Source: Coriobacteriaceae bacterium (GTDB lineage: Bacteria > Actinomycetota > Coriobacteriia > Coriobacteriales > Coriobacteriaceae). From it: a DNA stretch of 64,000 bases. Made by a program: the position numbers and the translations under genes. The notes under the pieces were generated by a model. The model did not search any database, had not been told where the DNA came from, and worked only from the letters and a program-made list of their open reading frames with translations. The stretch spans positions 62,001 through 126,000 of the forward strand of contig DAJPFV010000001.1 in the NCBI GenBank assembly GCA_025993015.1. Direction: 5' to 3'. Shown here in pieces: positions 33,253-42,298 of the stretch. Within the stretch, counting starts at the first letter, position 1. Each line of letters begins with the position of its first letter.

Positions 33253-35370
33253 TCAATCGCTATTATCCTCGCGCGCCGCGATCTTTTCCACGCGAACGGC
33301 GTTTTCCTGGGTGAGCGCGGCGCCCGTCAACGGGTCCCAACGCAACGGTGTATGGTCGAGTGGGCCGACGCCCAAGGCTTGAACGCCGCCGGCATCAGCG
33401 CCAAACGAACGCCCACCGGGGGCGGCCGACGTAAAGATGCACGCCGGATGCAGATACGGCGTCGTCTCCACGCGCACGCGGTCGCGGCCCATATCGCTCA
33501 CGAGTTCGACGATCTCGCCGTCGGCAATACCCATGCGCGCAGCGGCATCGGCATTCATCTGCACGGCATCCAGGTCCGATCCAGCCTCGGCGGCACCTTG
33601 GGCCGCAAGCCTTCGCGAAGTGTGCGACTCAAAGGGACGGTTGCCGCTAATGAGACGAAACATCCCCGGGCCGGGCTCCACCATGGGTGCGATCCAGTTG
33701 GGCACACGACCCAGGCCGGCTCGTTCCCATACGTCGCTTGCCAGCGCAATTTTGCCGCCATCCAAGGGAATCGCCGGCTCGCCCGTACGCGACGGCAACG
33801 CAACACCCGTGTCGGCCCAGCCGCGCTCCTTGAGCTCGTCCAGATTGATTCCAAAAGGCGCCACCTGGGCAGCCGCCAGATCGTCAGACGTAAACTGGAA
33901 GTACTCGCCCACACCACACGCCTGTGCCAGACCGGCAAAAATCTCCCGACCGGGACGCGTGTCGTCATGCTGCACGGGCAGCACGGCGTTGCGGTAGAAC
34001 ACCCGCGAATCGTTGACGCCCACGACCGTGCCCACGCCGCGGTCGGCCTCGAGATACGTCACGTCGGGCAGCACGAAGTCAGAAGCACGCGCCGTCTCGG
34101 ACCAGCGAATATCAATCGTCACGAGCAAGTCGAGCTTCTGCAAAATACCCAGCCAAGCCTGTGCATTGCCATAGCCCGCACCGGGGTTACTGGCATAGAC
34201 GATGAGCCCGCGCAAATCGCCGGCAAGAATCGACTGGCCGATGGTCGTGCACAGGCCGCGCACCGGATCGACCAGTGGATAGCGCTCGGACCCCAGCTTG
34301 GGCCCGCGAGGCACCGGCGGCGTCGCAAAGCGTGCGGGATCGAGATCGCCCAACACAAGCGGCGTGGATGGGTTGAGCGCGCCGCCCGCATGTCCAATAC
34401 AGCCCAGCAGCAAATCAACCATGCAGATAGCTCGCGCCGTCTGCGTACTGTTGGCATACGCGATACCGATACCACCATGAAAGCCAGCGTCAACCACCGC
34501 AGCAGGCGCCGCGGCAGCCAAATCACGCGCAGTCGCACGGATATCGTCCGCCGGCACGTCGCACATCGACTCGGCCCACTCAGGCGTCCAAACAGCGGCC
34601 GCCTGCGCCAGCTCGTCAAAACCCGTGGTATAGCGGGTCACGAACTCGTGGTCATACAGATCCTCGGCAATCAAGACATGGGCAATACCCAACAGCAGCG
34701 CCAAGTCGCAGCCCGGGCGCACGCGCAACCAGCGGTCGGCAAGCGCGGCGGAGCCGCTGCGCCGGGGGTCGACCACGATAATCTTCGCCCCGCGCCGGCG
34801 CGCATCGTTGAGCGCATCGACGGCCCCCATCGTCGATGAATCGACGATGGAACGCCCCAGGTACATGATGCAGTCGGTATGTGCCAGGTCGGAGGCGGGG
34901 CTATAGCCCAGGCTGTGCTCCCAACCGGTAAGTCGGCTTACCTCGCAGGCGCCATCGGCACCGTACACGTTGGGCGAGCCCAACGCATGCATAAAGCGAT
35001 ACGCCCAGTAGCGGTCGAACGAGGGAACGCCGAGCGTCATGCCCAGCGCGCGCGGACCATGCCCGTCAACAATCCCCAAAAGGCGCTCGGCAATCTGAGC
35101 AAACGCCTCGTCCCAGGTAATCGCATCGAACCCCGAGCCATCCCGGCGGCGTCGCATGGGGTGCACAATGCGGTCGCGCTCGTCAAACGGCATTGCCAGG
35201 CGATGGCGCCCGCGGGCGCACAGGGCACGCGCCGCGCACGGATGCCCCACAACCGGCAACTCAGCCACCACACGACCGTCCTCAACGCGTGCCGCAAAGG
35301 CGCAATCGGCATAGCATCCCCCGCATGTGGTCACCACGGCGCGACCGTCACGCTTCACAGCAGATGCCAT
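33253..35370 (-). CDS. cytoplasmic molybdopterin oxidoreductase, [4Fe-4S]
   Basis: A 705-residue DMSO-reductase-superfamily enzyme. The N-terminal cluster motif is TTCGGCYADCAF ... CAARALC (about residues 14-52). The molybdopterin domains follow, with VVDPRRSGSAALADRWL near 205 and SNPGAGYGNAQAW near 378, and the dinucleotide-binding C-terminal domain has GNRPFESHTSRRLAA. There is no Tat signal, so it is cytoplasmic. Where FdhF has its selenocysteine (CARTUHG), this protein reads CEVSRLTG, so the Mo ligand is unclear. Start at 35370 has AAAGGGG before it. It lies between focA and selA. The substrate is unknown; a formate-linked role is only suggested by context. Confidence 0.8.
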   Translation of the reverse strand: MASAVKRDGRAVVTTCGGCYADCAFAARVEDGRVVAELPVVGHPCAARALCARGRHRLAMPFDERDRIVHPMRRRRDGSGFDAITWDEAFAQIAERLLGIVDGHGPRALGMTLGVPSFDRYWAYRFMHALGSPNVYGADGACEVSRLTGWEHSLGYSPASDLAHTDCIMYLGRSIVDSSTMGAVDALNDARRRGAKIIVVDPRRSGSAALADRWLRVRPGCDLALLLGIAHVLIAEDLYDHEFVTRYTTGFDELAQAAAVWTPEWAESMCDVPADDIRATARDLAAAAPAAVVDAGFHGGIGIAYANSTQTARAICMVDLLLGCIGHAGGALNPSTPLVLGDLDPARFATPPVPRGPKLGSERYPLVDPVRGLCTTIGQSILAGDLRGLIVYASNPGAGYGNAQAWLGILQKLDLLVTIDIRWSETARASDFVLPDVTYLEADRGVGTVVGVNDSRVFYRNAVLPVQHDDTRPGREIFAGLAQACGVGEYFQFTSDDLAAAQVAPFGINLDELKERGWADTGVALPSRTGEPAIPLDGGKIALASDVWERAGLGRVPNWIAPMVEPGPGMFRLISGNRPFESHTSRRLAAQGAAEAGSDLDAVQMNADAAARMGIADGEIVELVSDMGRDRVRVETTPYLHPACIFTSAAPGGRSFGADAGGVQALGVGPLDHTPLRWDPLTGAALTQENAVRVEKIAAREDNSD

Positions 35371-35440
35371 CTCGATTACCCCTTTCATCAGCCAAACACA
35401 ACAGGCCAACAGCCCGACAACGAGCCCCAGACCCAAATAG

Positions 35441-35471
35441 CCTCCCGCACGGCAACGCCCCGCGGGAGGCC
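35441..35471 (-). terminator. hairpin between focA and the molybdopterin oxidoreductase gene
   Basis: GCCTCCCGC / GCGGGAGGC, a perfect 9-bp stem with a GC-rich loop. No proper T-run follows on either strand, so it could equally be an RNA-processing or stability hairpin. Confidence 0.45.
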
Positions 35472-35492
35472 CAACGTCAAACAGACGGTACC

Positions 35493-36332
35493 TTACGCCT
35501 CGGACTTCTTAGCGTAGATAAACCAGTAGCCGAGCGCGATCAGAACCGCGCCGCCCACGATGTTGCCCAGCGTGGCGGCGGACAAGTTAAACGCAATGCC
35601 CGCAGCGTTGAGTGCATCGGCGCCGGCGACGTCGGCACCATAGCCGAACGCGTGCATCACGGCACCCATGGGCAAAAAGTACATGTTGGCGACGCAGTGC
35701 TCAAAACCGCAGGCCACAAAAGCGGCGATGGGCAGCAGAATGCCCACAACCTTATCGACCACGGTCTTGCCGGCGGTACCGATCCACACGGCCAGGCACA
35801 CAAAGATGTTGCACAGGATGCCACGGAAGAAGATCGTCACCCAGTCGATCGTCACCTTGCCGGCGGCGACGCTCACCATGGAATTGGCGACCGCCTCGCC
35901 GTTGAGCTTGTAAATGCCGGCCATATACACCAAAAAGACGATGAACAGGGCACCGACAAAATTGCCGACCCACACGACGACCCATGCCTTGAGCATCTGA
36001 GCCAGGGTGATCTTTTTGCTCTTGAGCGCGCAGACCATAAGCGAATTACCGGTAAACAGCTCGGCGCCGCACACCAGTACCAGCACCAGGCCCAGGCAAA
36101 AGCACAGACCGCCCACGACGCGCTGGGCACCCCAGCCCAGCGTGCTGTCGCTCAAGAACACGGTAAAGAACAGGCCACCGAAGGCAATAAACGCACCGGC
36201 GAACATTGCCAACAGAAAGGCCTTTGCGACCGGCAGGTTGGCCTTGGTCACGCCGGCGACCTCGGTCTTGGCCTCGATCGCGGCGGGCGCCAGGCAATCG
36301 GGAGCGGGATATTCTGCCTTGGAATCTGCCAT
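35493..36332 (-). CDS. focA: formate/nitrite transporter, FocA-like
   Basis: A 279-residue inner-membrane channel with six predicted transmembrane helices. Family motifs include AFIAFGGLFFTVFLSD near residues 44-59, GLCFCLGLVLVLVCGAELFTGNSLM near 74-98 (with the ELFTGN signature), WVGNFVGA, and FRGILCNIFVCLAVW. It would move formate to or from the formate hydrogenlyase next to it. Start MADSKAEY at 36332 follows AGGAAAGAAG. It is directly downstream of hycI. Confidence 0.93.
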   Translation of the reverse strand: MADSKAEYPAPDCLAPAAIEAKTEVAGVTKANLPVAKAFLLAMFAGAFIAFGGLFFTVFLSDSTLGWGAQRVVGGLCFCLGLVLVLVCGAELFTGNSLMVCALKSKKITLAQMLKAWVVVWVGNFVGALFIVFLVYMAGIYKLNGEAVANSMVSVAAGKVTIDWVTIFFRGILCNIFVCLAVWIGTAGKTVVDKVVGILLPIAAFVACGFEHCVANMYFLPMGAVMHAFGYGADVAGADALNAAGIAFNLSAATLGNIVGGAVLIALGYWFIYAKKSEA

Positions 36333-36371
36333 GTCAATCACTTCTTTCCTAATCAGCAGGGACAAGCGCAC

Positions 36372-36875
36372 CTATTGCTCTTGTCCCAAGCGGACAAAGT
36401 GGGAAAAGTCGTTGGCGGCCACGGCGTCGTACACGGCGTCGACGGCGTCAAAGACTTCCGGGGACATGGGGTTGTAGAACTCCGTGTCGCCCGGCTGAAT
36501 CCCTATGAAGACGATATCTTCGCACGATTGCTCAATCTCTTCGATCAGAATCGACAAGGGAAGCGAATGCGTGGTGAACATCGACTTGCGCGCGACGTCG
36601 GTCTTATCGAGCAGGCGGATGGCACCGACGGGCAGCGCCATGTCGGCGGCATCGACCAACACTAGGCGCGGCGGACGCTCGCGCTTGACCTCGATGATGT
36701 CGTCCTCGGGCGTCTGACCACCGTCGATGGTGTACCAACCGGCGATGGGCGTGTCCTCCATCTTTTTGGAGAGCACGGGGCCAGCGGCATCGTCGGCGCG
36801 CAGCACGCTTCCCGCCGTGAGCACAATGCCCGCAAACGGGGCGTCGTTCACACGGCCATCCACAACGCGACCCAT
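36372..36875 (-). CDS. hycI: hydrogenase maturation protease HycI-like
   Basis: A 167-residue protease of the HyaD/HycI family that trims the C-terminus of the [NiFe] large subunit after nickel insertion. VLTAGSVLRADDAAGPVL near residues 18-35 carries the nickel-binding Asp, LVLVDAADMAL the second acidic site, and FTTHSLPLSILIE the His. Its start overlaps the hycH stop by one base (TAATG). Its target would be the large subunit at 38960. Confidence 0.92.
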   Translation of the reverse strand: MGRVVDGRVNDAPFAGIVLTAGSVLRADDAAGPVLSKKMEDTPIAGWYTIDGGQTPEDDIIEVKRERPPRLVLVDAADMALPVGAIRLLDKTDVARKSMFTTHSLPLSILIEEIEQSCEDIVFIGIQPGDTEFYNPMSPEVFDAVDAVYDAVAANDFSHFVRLGQEQ

Positions 36876-37456
36876 TACTGCAACCTCCCCGTCAGATACA
36901 CGCCCGACACATCGCGCACGCGCTCAACCAGATCGCGAAACTTCATTAAGAACGCAACCTGCTGGGCATGCAGGCCAAAGTCGTCATCGAACACCGAGAT
37001 GCCGGCCTTGGCCGAACCGCGAAAACCGCGATCGTCGAGCAGCGTGTCACAGGCCTCGAGCAGCGACGGCACCGCCGCCTTGTCGAGCTGGCACTCGCCA
37101 AAGGAGCGGATGGCCTCGAACTTGGTCTTGGCCTCCCCCTCCGGCAGCGCGTCGATAAGCGTATAGAACACGTTCACCGGCACCGACAGGCGCGGCTCAA
37201 AGCAGTCGAGCACGCCGGTGTGGTGGCCCACGGCGAGCGTGTAGTACAGCACGTCGCAGGCCTCCTGGGGAACGTCTTCCTCGGTCTCCACAAACTTACG
37301 CGTGAGCTCATAGAAGACCACCTGGTCGGGCGTATGGCCCAGGCAGGGGTCGGCGACGCCCTCGGCGGCCTCGTCGCTTGCGCGCGAGGCATCGCCAAAA
37401 GAGCCGCCGAGCATGCCGGGGCCCGCAAAGTAACCAGAGCGGTCCGTGAGCTCCAT
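36875..37456 (-). CDS. hycH: formate hydrogenlyase maturation protein HycH
   Basis: A 193-residue protein with the HycH pattern: QVVFYELTRKFVETEEDVP near residues 45-63, DVLYYTLAVGHHTGVLDCFE near 68-87, and KAGISVFDDDFGLHAQQVAF near 148. HycH-type proteins are accessory factors for formate hydrogenlyase assembly; the precise role is not settled. It starts one base after the hyfI stop and overlaps hycI. Confidence 0.9.
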   Translation of the reverse strand: MELTDRSGYFAGPGMLGGSFGDASRASDEAAEGVADPCLGHTPDQVVFYELTRKFVETEEDVPQEACDVLYYTLAVGHHTGVLDCFEPRLSVPVNVFYTLIDALPEGEAKTKFEAIRSFGECQLDKAAVPSLLEACDTLLDDRGFRGSAKAGISVFDDDFGLHAQQVAFLMKFRDLVERVRDVSGVYLTGRLQ

Positions 37457-38239
37457 CTAGCGACCTCCGGCCAGTACCAGATCCTGTAACGCCGAGTACA
37501 CCTCAACGCGGCGAGGATCATCCTGCTTGTCGATGAGCAGCGCCATGGCACCGCGGATATCGCCCTTGGGCGCGCCCTCGAGCGTATCCATAAACTCGTT
37601 GGCCAAGTCGCGGCCGTAACGGTAGCCGCTCATGGCGCGAGCCTCGCGCTCGATGGCAACGCGCAGCTTGTACGGCACGCCGGGGTGCAGGATATCGGCC
37701 TGCTCGCCGGCGGCCTCCACCGTGGTCTCGGCATGGAGCTTTTGGTCCAGCAGGCCAAGTGCCATGGCAAAGCCGTAGATGGTCTGCGCGGGGCTGGGCG
37801 GGCAGCCGGGGATATAGACATCGACCGGCAAGATCTTGTCCGTGCCACCCCAGACGCAGTAGTTGTCGTAGAAGATGCCGCCGGTGCAGCCGCACGCGCC
37901 ATAGGACACCACGATCTTGGGATCGGGTGCGGCCTCAAAGGCGCGCAGGGCCGGCATGCGCATGGCACGCGTTACGGCGCCGGTGTACAGCAGCACATCG
38001 GCGTGACGGGGCGAGGGCACGACCTTGATGCCAAAGCGCTCGACGTCGAAGACGGGCGTGATGGAACCGAAGATCTCGATCTCGCAGCCGTTGCAGCCGC
38101 CGCAGTCAACACGGTAGACGTACACCGAGCGCTTGATCTTCTTAAGAAGGGTCGCCTTGGCCTTCTCGATGCTCTCGTCGAGCTCGATCTTGGTCGGGCG
38201 GTACTGGAGCCGCTCGGGCAAAAGCGTGGGTTCGGCCAT
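37457..38239 (-). CDS. hyfI: [NiFe] hydrogenase small subunit, HycG/HyfI (NuoB-like)
   Basis: A 260-residue protein carrying the proximal [4Fe-4S] cluster. RVDCGGCNGCEIEIFGSITP near residues 43-62, SYGACGCTGGIFYDNYCVWGG near 121-141, and YIPGCPPSPAQTIYGFAMAL near 150-169 supply the cluster cysteines. It is related to NuoB of complex I and would relay electrons from the ferredoxin-like subunit to the Ni-Fe site. AAGGAGGAG precedes the start. The tail beyond residue 200 is longer than in NuoB. Confidence 0.94.
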   Translation of the reverse strand: MAEPTLLPERLQYRPTKIELDESIEKAKATLLKKIKRSVYVYRVDCGGCNGCEIEIFGSITPVFDVERFGIKVVPSPRHADVLLYTGAVTRAMRMPALRAFEAAPDPKIVVSYGACGCTGGIFYDNYCVWGGTDKILPVDVYIPGCPPSPAQTIYGFAMALGLLDQKLHAETTVEAAGEQADILHPGVPYKLRVAIEREARAMSGYRYGRDLANEFMDTLEGAPKGDIRGAMALLIDKQDDPRRVEVYSALQDLVLAGGR

Positions 38240-38241
38240 GG

Positions 38242-38958
38242 TTACTCCTCCTTCGTTTCAAAATCCATGATGATGCCCTCGACCGGCGCCGGACCGGCGG
38301 GAATCTCGGGCGCATCGGGGTTGAGCTCGCGGTCGATATACTCCGGGTTCACGCCGTGGCCGCCCAGATACTCCATGCCGGGGCCCTGGGGCTCACCGGA
38401 CGCAAGCGTCTCGTTGGCAGCCATGCCGGCAGCGTTGCCGGTCTTTACGGCCGAGGCGGCGCGCAGGGCGTCGAGCTCGCGCTTGCACTCCTGGCACATA
38501 CCGACGGTACGGGCAGCCTGCTCGGCCTCCATGCCGCCGGCCTTTTGCAGCAGGCGCTTTGCGTAGTCGATCTCCTTGTGCGGGGCAAACGGCTTGCCGC
38601 AGCGCGAGCAGTGCTCGAGCGTATAGACGCTCTTGCTGGTGAGGTCGTCCTTGCTCATGACGGCAAGCTCAAACTCCTCGGTGAGCTTGATGGCCTCCAT
38701 GGGGCAGGCTTCCTCGCAGCGGCCGCAAAAGATGCAGCGGCCGTAGTCGATCGACCAGGTAATGGTATCGGCCGCAAGGTCGGTGTCCATGCGAATGGCA
38801 TCGGCCGGGCACGCCACGCCGCAGGCACCGCAGGCGATGCAGAGCTCGGCATTGTGCTCGGGCTTGCCGCGCATGTCCTTATTGGTGGGGAACGGCGCAA
38901 ACGGGTACTTGACCGTCGCGTCGCCGGCCTTGGCGTTAACCTTCCAAAGCTTCAGCAT
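38242..38958 (-). CDS. hyfH: 4Fe-4S subunit, HycF/HyfH (NuoI-like)
   Basis: A 238-residue ferredoxin-like protein. Two 4Fe-4S motifs lie near residues 40-90: CIACGACGVACPADAI and CIFCGRCEEACPMEAI. A further cysteine pattern (HCSRCGKPF near 115 and CQECKREL near 154) may hold zinc or an additional cluster and is typical of Hyf/Hyc homologues. It relays electrons inside the membrane-bound hydrogenase. Start MLKLWKVNAK at 38958 is one base after the hyfG stop region. Confidence 0.93.
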   Translation of the reverse strand: MLKLWKVNAKAGDATVKYPFAPFPTNKDMRGKPEHNAELCIACGACGVACPADAIRMDTDLAADTITWSIDYGRCIFCGRCEEACPMEAIKLTEEFELAVMSKDDLTSKSVYTLEHCSRCGKPFAPHKEIDYAKRLLQKAGGMEAEQAARTVGMCQECKRELDALRAASAVKTGNAAGMAANETLASGEPQGPGMEYLGGHGVNPEYIDRELNPDAPEIPAGPAPVEGIIMDFETKEE

Positions 38959-38959
38959 A

Positions 38960-40732
38960 TTAGAGCGCCTCCTCATCGAGCGGAGCGGCCAAGGTGCCCT
39001 CGCCCGCAAGCGGCGACTTGTCGCGCCAGACGTTCTCGAACTGCTCCTTGTCGAGCACGTGGTCGCGCTTGGCGGCGACATCGGTCACCGTCACGCGATC
39101 GGTGCAGGAGTAGCACGGGTCGAGCGAGCCGACGATCAGCGCCGCGTCGCCCACGGTGTTGCCGCGGAACATGTAGCGCAGGACCGGCCAGTTGCTGTAC
39201 GTGGCGGCCTTGGCGCGCCAGCGGTAGCACTTCTGGTTATTGCCGAGCATGGCCCAGTGCACGTCCTCGCCGCGCGGCGCCTCGGTGGCGCCGATGGCGT
39301 ACTTGTGCGGGGTGTACTCCCAATCCGTGGTGAGGATGGGGCCCGACGGGCAGTTCTCGAGCATGGTCTCGATCATGTCGATCGAATCGTAGACCTCCTG
39401 GATGCGGACGGCGGTACGGCCGAAGGCGTCGCAGGTGTCGGCCGTGGCGGCGTGCATCTTTTGGACGTCCGGATCGGCGTAGCCGTCGAAGGGATGGTCA
39501 AAGCGCACGTCGCGGGCATAGCCCGAGCCACGCATGAGCGGGCCGACCGGCGAGAAGTCGCGTGCAATCTTGCGGTCCAAGATGCCGATACCGCTCGTAC
39601 GCTCAATAAAGTTGGGCGTGGAGAGCAGCACGTCGACGAGCTCCTGAACCTCGGAGCGCAGCTGGTGGATGGTCGTGAGCGTGGAGAGCTTCTGCTCAGC
39701 CAAAATGTCGCGACGCACGCCGCCAATCACGTTGAGGCCGTAGGTCTTGCGGTGACCGGAGAGCTTCTCGGCCAGGTCCATGGACTTCTCGCGGACGCGG
39801 AAGAACTGCTGGAAGCCGGAGTCGAAGCCCGTGTAGTGCGACGCCAGGCCAATGTTGAGCAGATGCGAGTGCAGGCGCTCAACCTCGAGCATGATGGCGC
39901 GGATGTACTGGGCGCGCGGCGGGACATGAATGCCCTGGGCGCGCTCGACGGCCTCGGCATAGGCCGCCGAGTGGGCGCAGCCGCAGATGCCGCAGATGCG
40001 GTCGGCGAGGAACGTGACGGCGTCATAGTTCAGGCGCGTCTCGGCGACCTTCTCCATGCCGCGGTGCACGTAGAACAGACGGTAGTCGGCATCGACGATC
40101 GTCTCGCCCTCGACAAACAGGCGGAAGTGGCCGGGCTCGTCGGAGGTAATGTGCAGCGGGCCCATGGGGACGAGCGTGGTCTCCTTGCCCTTGGTGTCGG
40201 CCAAGAACTCATAGTTTTCCATGTCGCTCGCGGGAGCGGGACGGAAGCGGTAGTCCATGGAGTCCTTGCGCAGCGGGTACAGGCCACTGGGCCAGTCATC
40301 GGGAAGCACCAGGCGGCGACGGTCGGGCAAACCCTCGGGAATCAGGCCGAACATATCGCGCAGCTCGCGCTCGCCCCACACGCAGGCGGGGACGAACGGC
40401 GTCACGGACGGGAACGTCATCTTAGCGGGGTCGACCTCGGCACGCACGGTAACCCAGCCGGGGTCCTCCCCCTCCATGGAGATGACGTAGTACACGGCGT
40501 AACGGCCGCACAGGGAGCGCTCGTCGTTGCCGACAATCACGGGAATCCAGCCGTAGCGCTCGTAGTACAGGTAGTGGACGGCCTCGGGCAGCTTGTCCTG
40601 CTTGACGGTGATCGTCAGCTGGTCCTCGCACTGCCACTCAACCTTCTCGATGCAGCCCGGAACGGCGCGGCGCAGGGCCTCGACATGGCTCTCGCAGCGA
40701 CGGGCATACACCTTGTTCTCAGTTTCAATCAT
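38960..40732 (-). CDS. hyfG: [NiFe] hydrogenase large subunit, HycE/HyfG
   Basis: A 590-residue fusion of a NuoC-like domain (residues 1 to about 170, VWGERELRDMFGLIPEGLPD) and the NuoD/hydrogenase large subunit. Both nickel-binding cysteine pairs are present: RICGICGCAHS near 240-250 and DPCYSCTDR near 552-560. This is the H2-forming site of formate hydrogenlyase. The residues after the second pair would be partly removed by HycI. Cys, not Sec, is used at the nickel site. Ribosome site GGTGGAG. Confidence 0.95.
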   Translation of the reverse strand: MIETENKVYARRCESHVEALRRAVPGCIEKVEWQCEDQLTITVKQDKLPEAVHYLYYERYGWIPVIVGNDERSLCGRYAVYYVISMEGEDPGWVTVRAEVDPAKMTFPSVTPFVPACVWGERELRDMFGLIPEGLPDRRRLVLPDDWPSGLYPLRKDSMDYRFRPAPASDMENYEFLADTKGKETTLVPMGPLHITSDEPGHFRLFVEGETIVDADYRLFYVHRGMEKVAETRLNYDAVTFLADRICGICGCAHSAAYAEAVERAQGIHVPPRAQYIRAIMLEVERLHSHLLNIGLASHYTGFDSGFQQFFRVREKSMDLAEKLSGHRKTYGLNVIGGVRRDILAEQKLSTLTTIHQLRSEVQELVDVLLSTPNFIERTSGIGILDRKIARDFSPVGPLMRGSGYARDVRFDHPFDGYADPDVQKMHAATADTCDAFGRTAVRIQEVYDSIDMIETMLENCPSGPILTTDWEYTPHKYAIGATEAPRGEDVHWAMLGNNQKCYRWRAKAATYSNWPVLRYMFRGNTVGDAALIVGSLDPCYSCTDRVTVTDVAAKRDHVLDKEQFENVWRDKSPLAGEGTLAAPLDEEAL

Positions 40733-40735
40733 TCG

Positions 40736-42295
40736 TTACTCCACCTCGCTCTGAGCGGTCTCGGTACCGAACACAGCGCGGTACATCGGCGTCGCGTGAA
40801 GTTCCTCGGTGCTCTGCTCGAGCACGATGCCGGTAGCGGTCTCCACACCGTGCACGAGGGGCAGCGGGGTGGCAATGCCAAACCACAAGATCATGACAGC
40901 CAGGATGATTTCGGGGATAAGCATGAGCGCCGGGGCCTCATGCTTGCCCATGCCCTGGGGCGCATGGCCGAATACCGACTTGAGTGCGATACGGGTGAGC
41001 GCGGAGATGGCCACGGTAAGACCGAGGGCGACCACGACGACCAGCCACATGGGACCGGCGGTAACACCGGCGACAAAAGTCAGGAACTCAGAGATGAACA
41101 TGCCAAAGGGCGGGAAGGCGGCAAGGCCGAGCAGCGCCAGGATGGCGAGCGCGGCGGTTGCGGGCGCAACCTCGACGACGCCCTGGATCTTGGCCAGGCT
41201 ACGCGTGCCAAAGGCGTGCTGGATGTTGCCGGACACGCAGAAGGCAAGCGTCTTGGTAAAGCCGTGGAACACGCAGTGCAGCAGGGCCGCGGCGATACCC
41301 AGCGGGCCACCGATACCCAGGCACAGGGCGATAACGCCCACGTTCTCCACAGACGAGTACGCAAAGCGGCGCTTGAGGTCGTCCTGGCGAAACATCGAGA
41401 GTGCCGCCACCAAAATGGACAGCGTGCCGACGATCAACAGCAGAAGTTGCGGATACTCGGCACCCACGGCCTGGATGGTAAAGCCGTAGAAGCGCATGAT
41501 CACAAGCATGGCACACTTAAGCAGAACACCCGAGAGCAGGGCCGAGACAGGACTCGGAGCCTGAGAGTGGGCATCGGGCAGCCAAGTGTGCATGGGGAAC
41601 AGGCCAGCCTTGGTGCCAAAGCCGATCACGATAAACGCAAAGGCGAGGCGCATGAGCGTCGGGTCGAACTGGTCGGCATACGGCAGCACGCACGACAGGA
41701 ATGCGGCCTCGTGGGCGTTGGGAATCACGTCGGCGGCGTTGGCGTAGATCAGCAGCGTACCGAACAGGCCAAATGCCACGCCGGCGGTACAGACCATCGC
41801 ATACTTCCAAGAAGCCTCGAGGGCCGTCTTGTTCTTGTAGATACCCACCAGGAACACAGTGGAAAGCGTGGTTGCCTCCACGGCGGCCCACGTGAGGATC
41901 ATGTTGTTGGACAGGCACGCGAGCAGCATGGTGAACACAAACAGGCTAAACAGCGCAAAATACTGCTTGGCGCGCTCGGCGGGCATGGAGCCCTCCTCGA
42001 TATCGGCCTTTACATAGGGCAGCGAGAACAGCCCCGTAAGAAAACCGATAAAGCCGATGAGCAGCACAAAGATGGCGCCCAGCGAATCGAGGTGGAACCA
42101 CAGGCCAAGAGCGCTCGCGGTTTCGCCGCTCATAAGGACGTCGCCGGCCGTCATAATCGACAGCACCAGGACGGCTGCGACGGAGACCAGGTTGAGACCG
42201 GCAAACACGTTATAGGACGTGTTCTTGGGCAAAAACGCCATGACCAGCGAGAACACCAAAGGAGTCGCGAGCAGGGCGAGAATCAACGTTTCCAT
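40736..42295 (-). CDS. hyfF: hydrogenase-4 subunit HyfF (NuoN/L-like antiporter subunit)
   Basis: A 519-residue, about 14-helix membrane protein of the proton-translocating complex I antiporter family. The conserved WAAVEATTLSTVFLVGIYKN segment near residues 133-152 holds the key Glu, FPMHTWLPDAHSQAPSPVSALLSG near 231-254 is the signature loop, and SVENVGVIALCLGIGG and FHGFTKTLAF follow. Having HyfD, HyfF and HyfB makes this a Hyf-type (hydrogenase-4) rather than the smaller Hyc-type complex, with possible energy conservation. Confidence 0.93.
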   Translation of the reverse strand: METLILALLATPLVFSLVMAFLPKNTSYNVFAGLNLVSVAAVLVLSIMTAGDVLMSGETASALGLWFHLDSLGAIFVLLIGFIGFLTGLFSLPYVKADIEEGSMPAERAKQYFALFSLFVFTMLLACLSNNMILTWAAVEATTLSTVFLVGIYKNKTALEASWKYAMVCTAGVAFGLFGTLLIYANAADVIPNAHEAAFLSCVLPYADQFDPTLMRLAFAFIVIGFGTKAGLFPMHTWLPDAHSQAPSPVSALLSGVLLKCAMLVIMRFYGFTIQAVGAEYPQLLLLIVGTLSILVAALSMFRQDDLKRRFAYSSVENVGVIALCLGIGGPLGIAAALLHCVFHGFTKTLAFCVSGNIQHAFGTRSLAKIQGVVEVAPATAALAILALLGLAAFPPFGMFISEFLTFVAGVTAGPMWLVVVVALGLTVAISALTRIALKSVFGHAPQGMGKHEAPALMLIPEIILAVMILWFGIATPLPLVHGVETATGIVLEQSTEELHATPMYRAVFGTETAQSEVE

Positions 42296-42298
42296 GGA

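Noticed and set aside
33253..35370. A second formate dehydrogenase with hidden selenocysteine
   Set aside because: The reading frame is uninterrupted and the aligned position encodes Arg/Ser, with no in-frame UGA.
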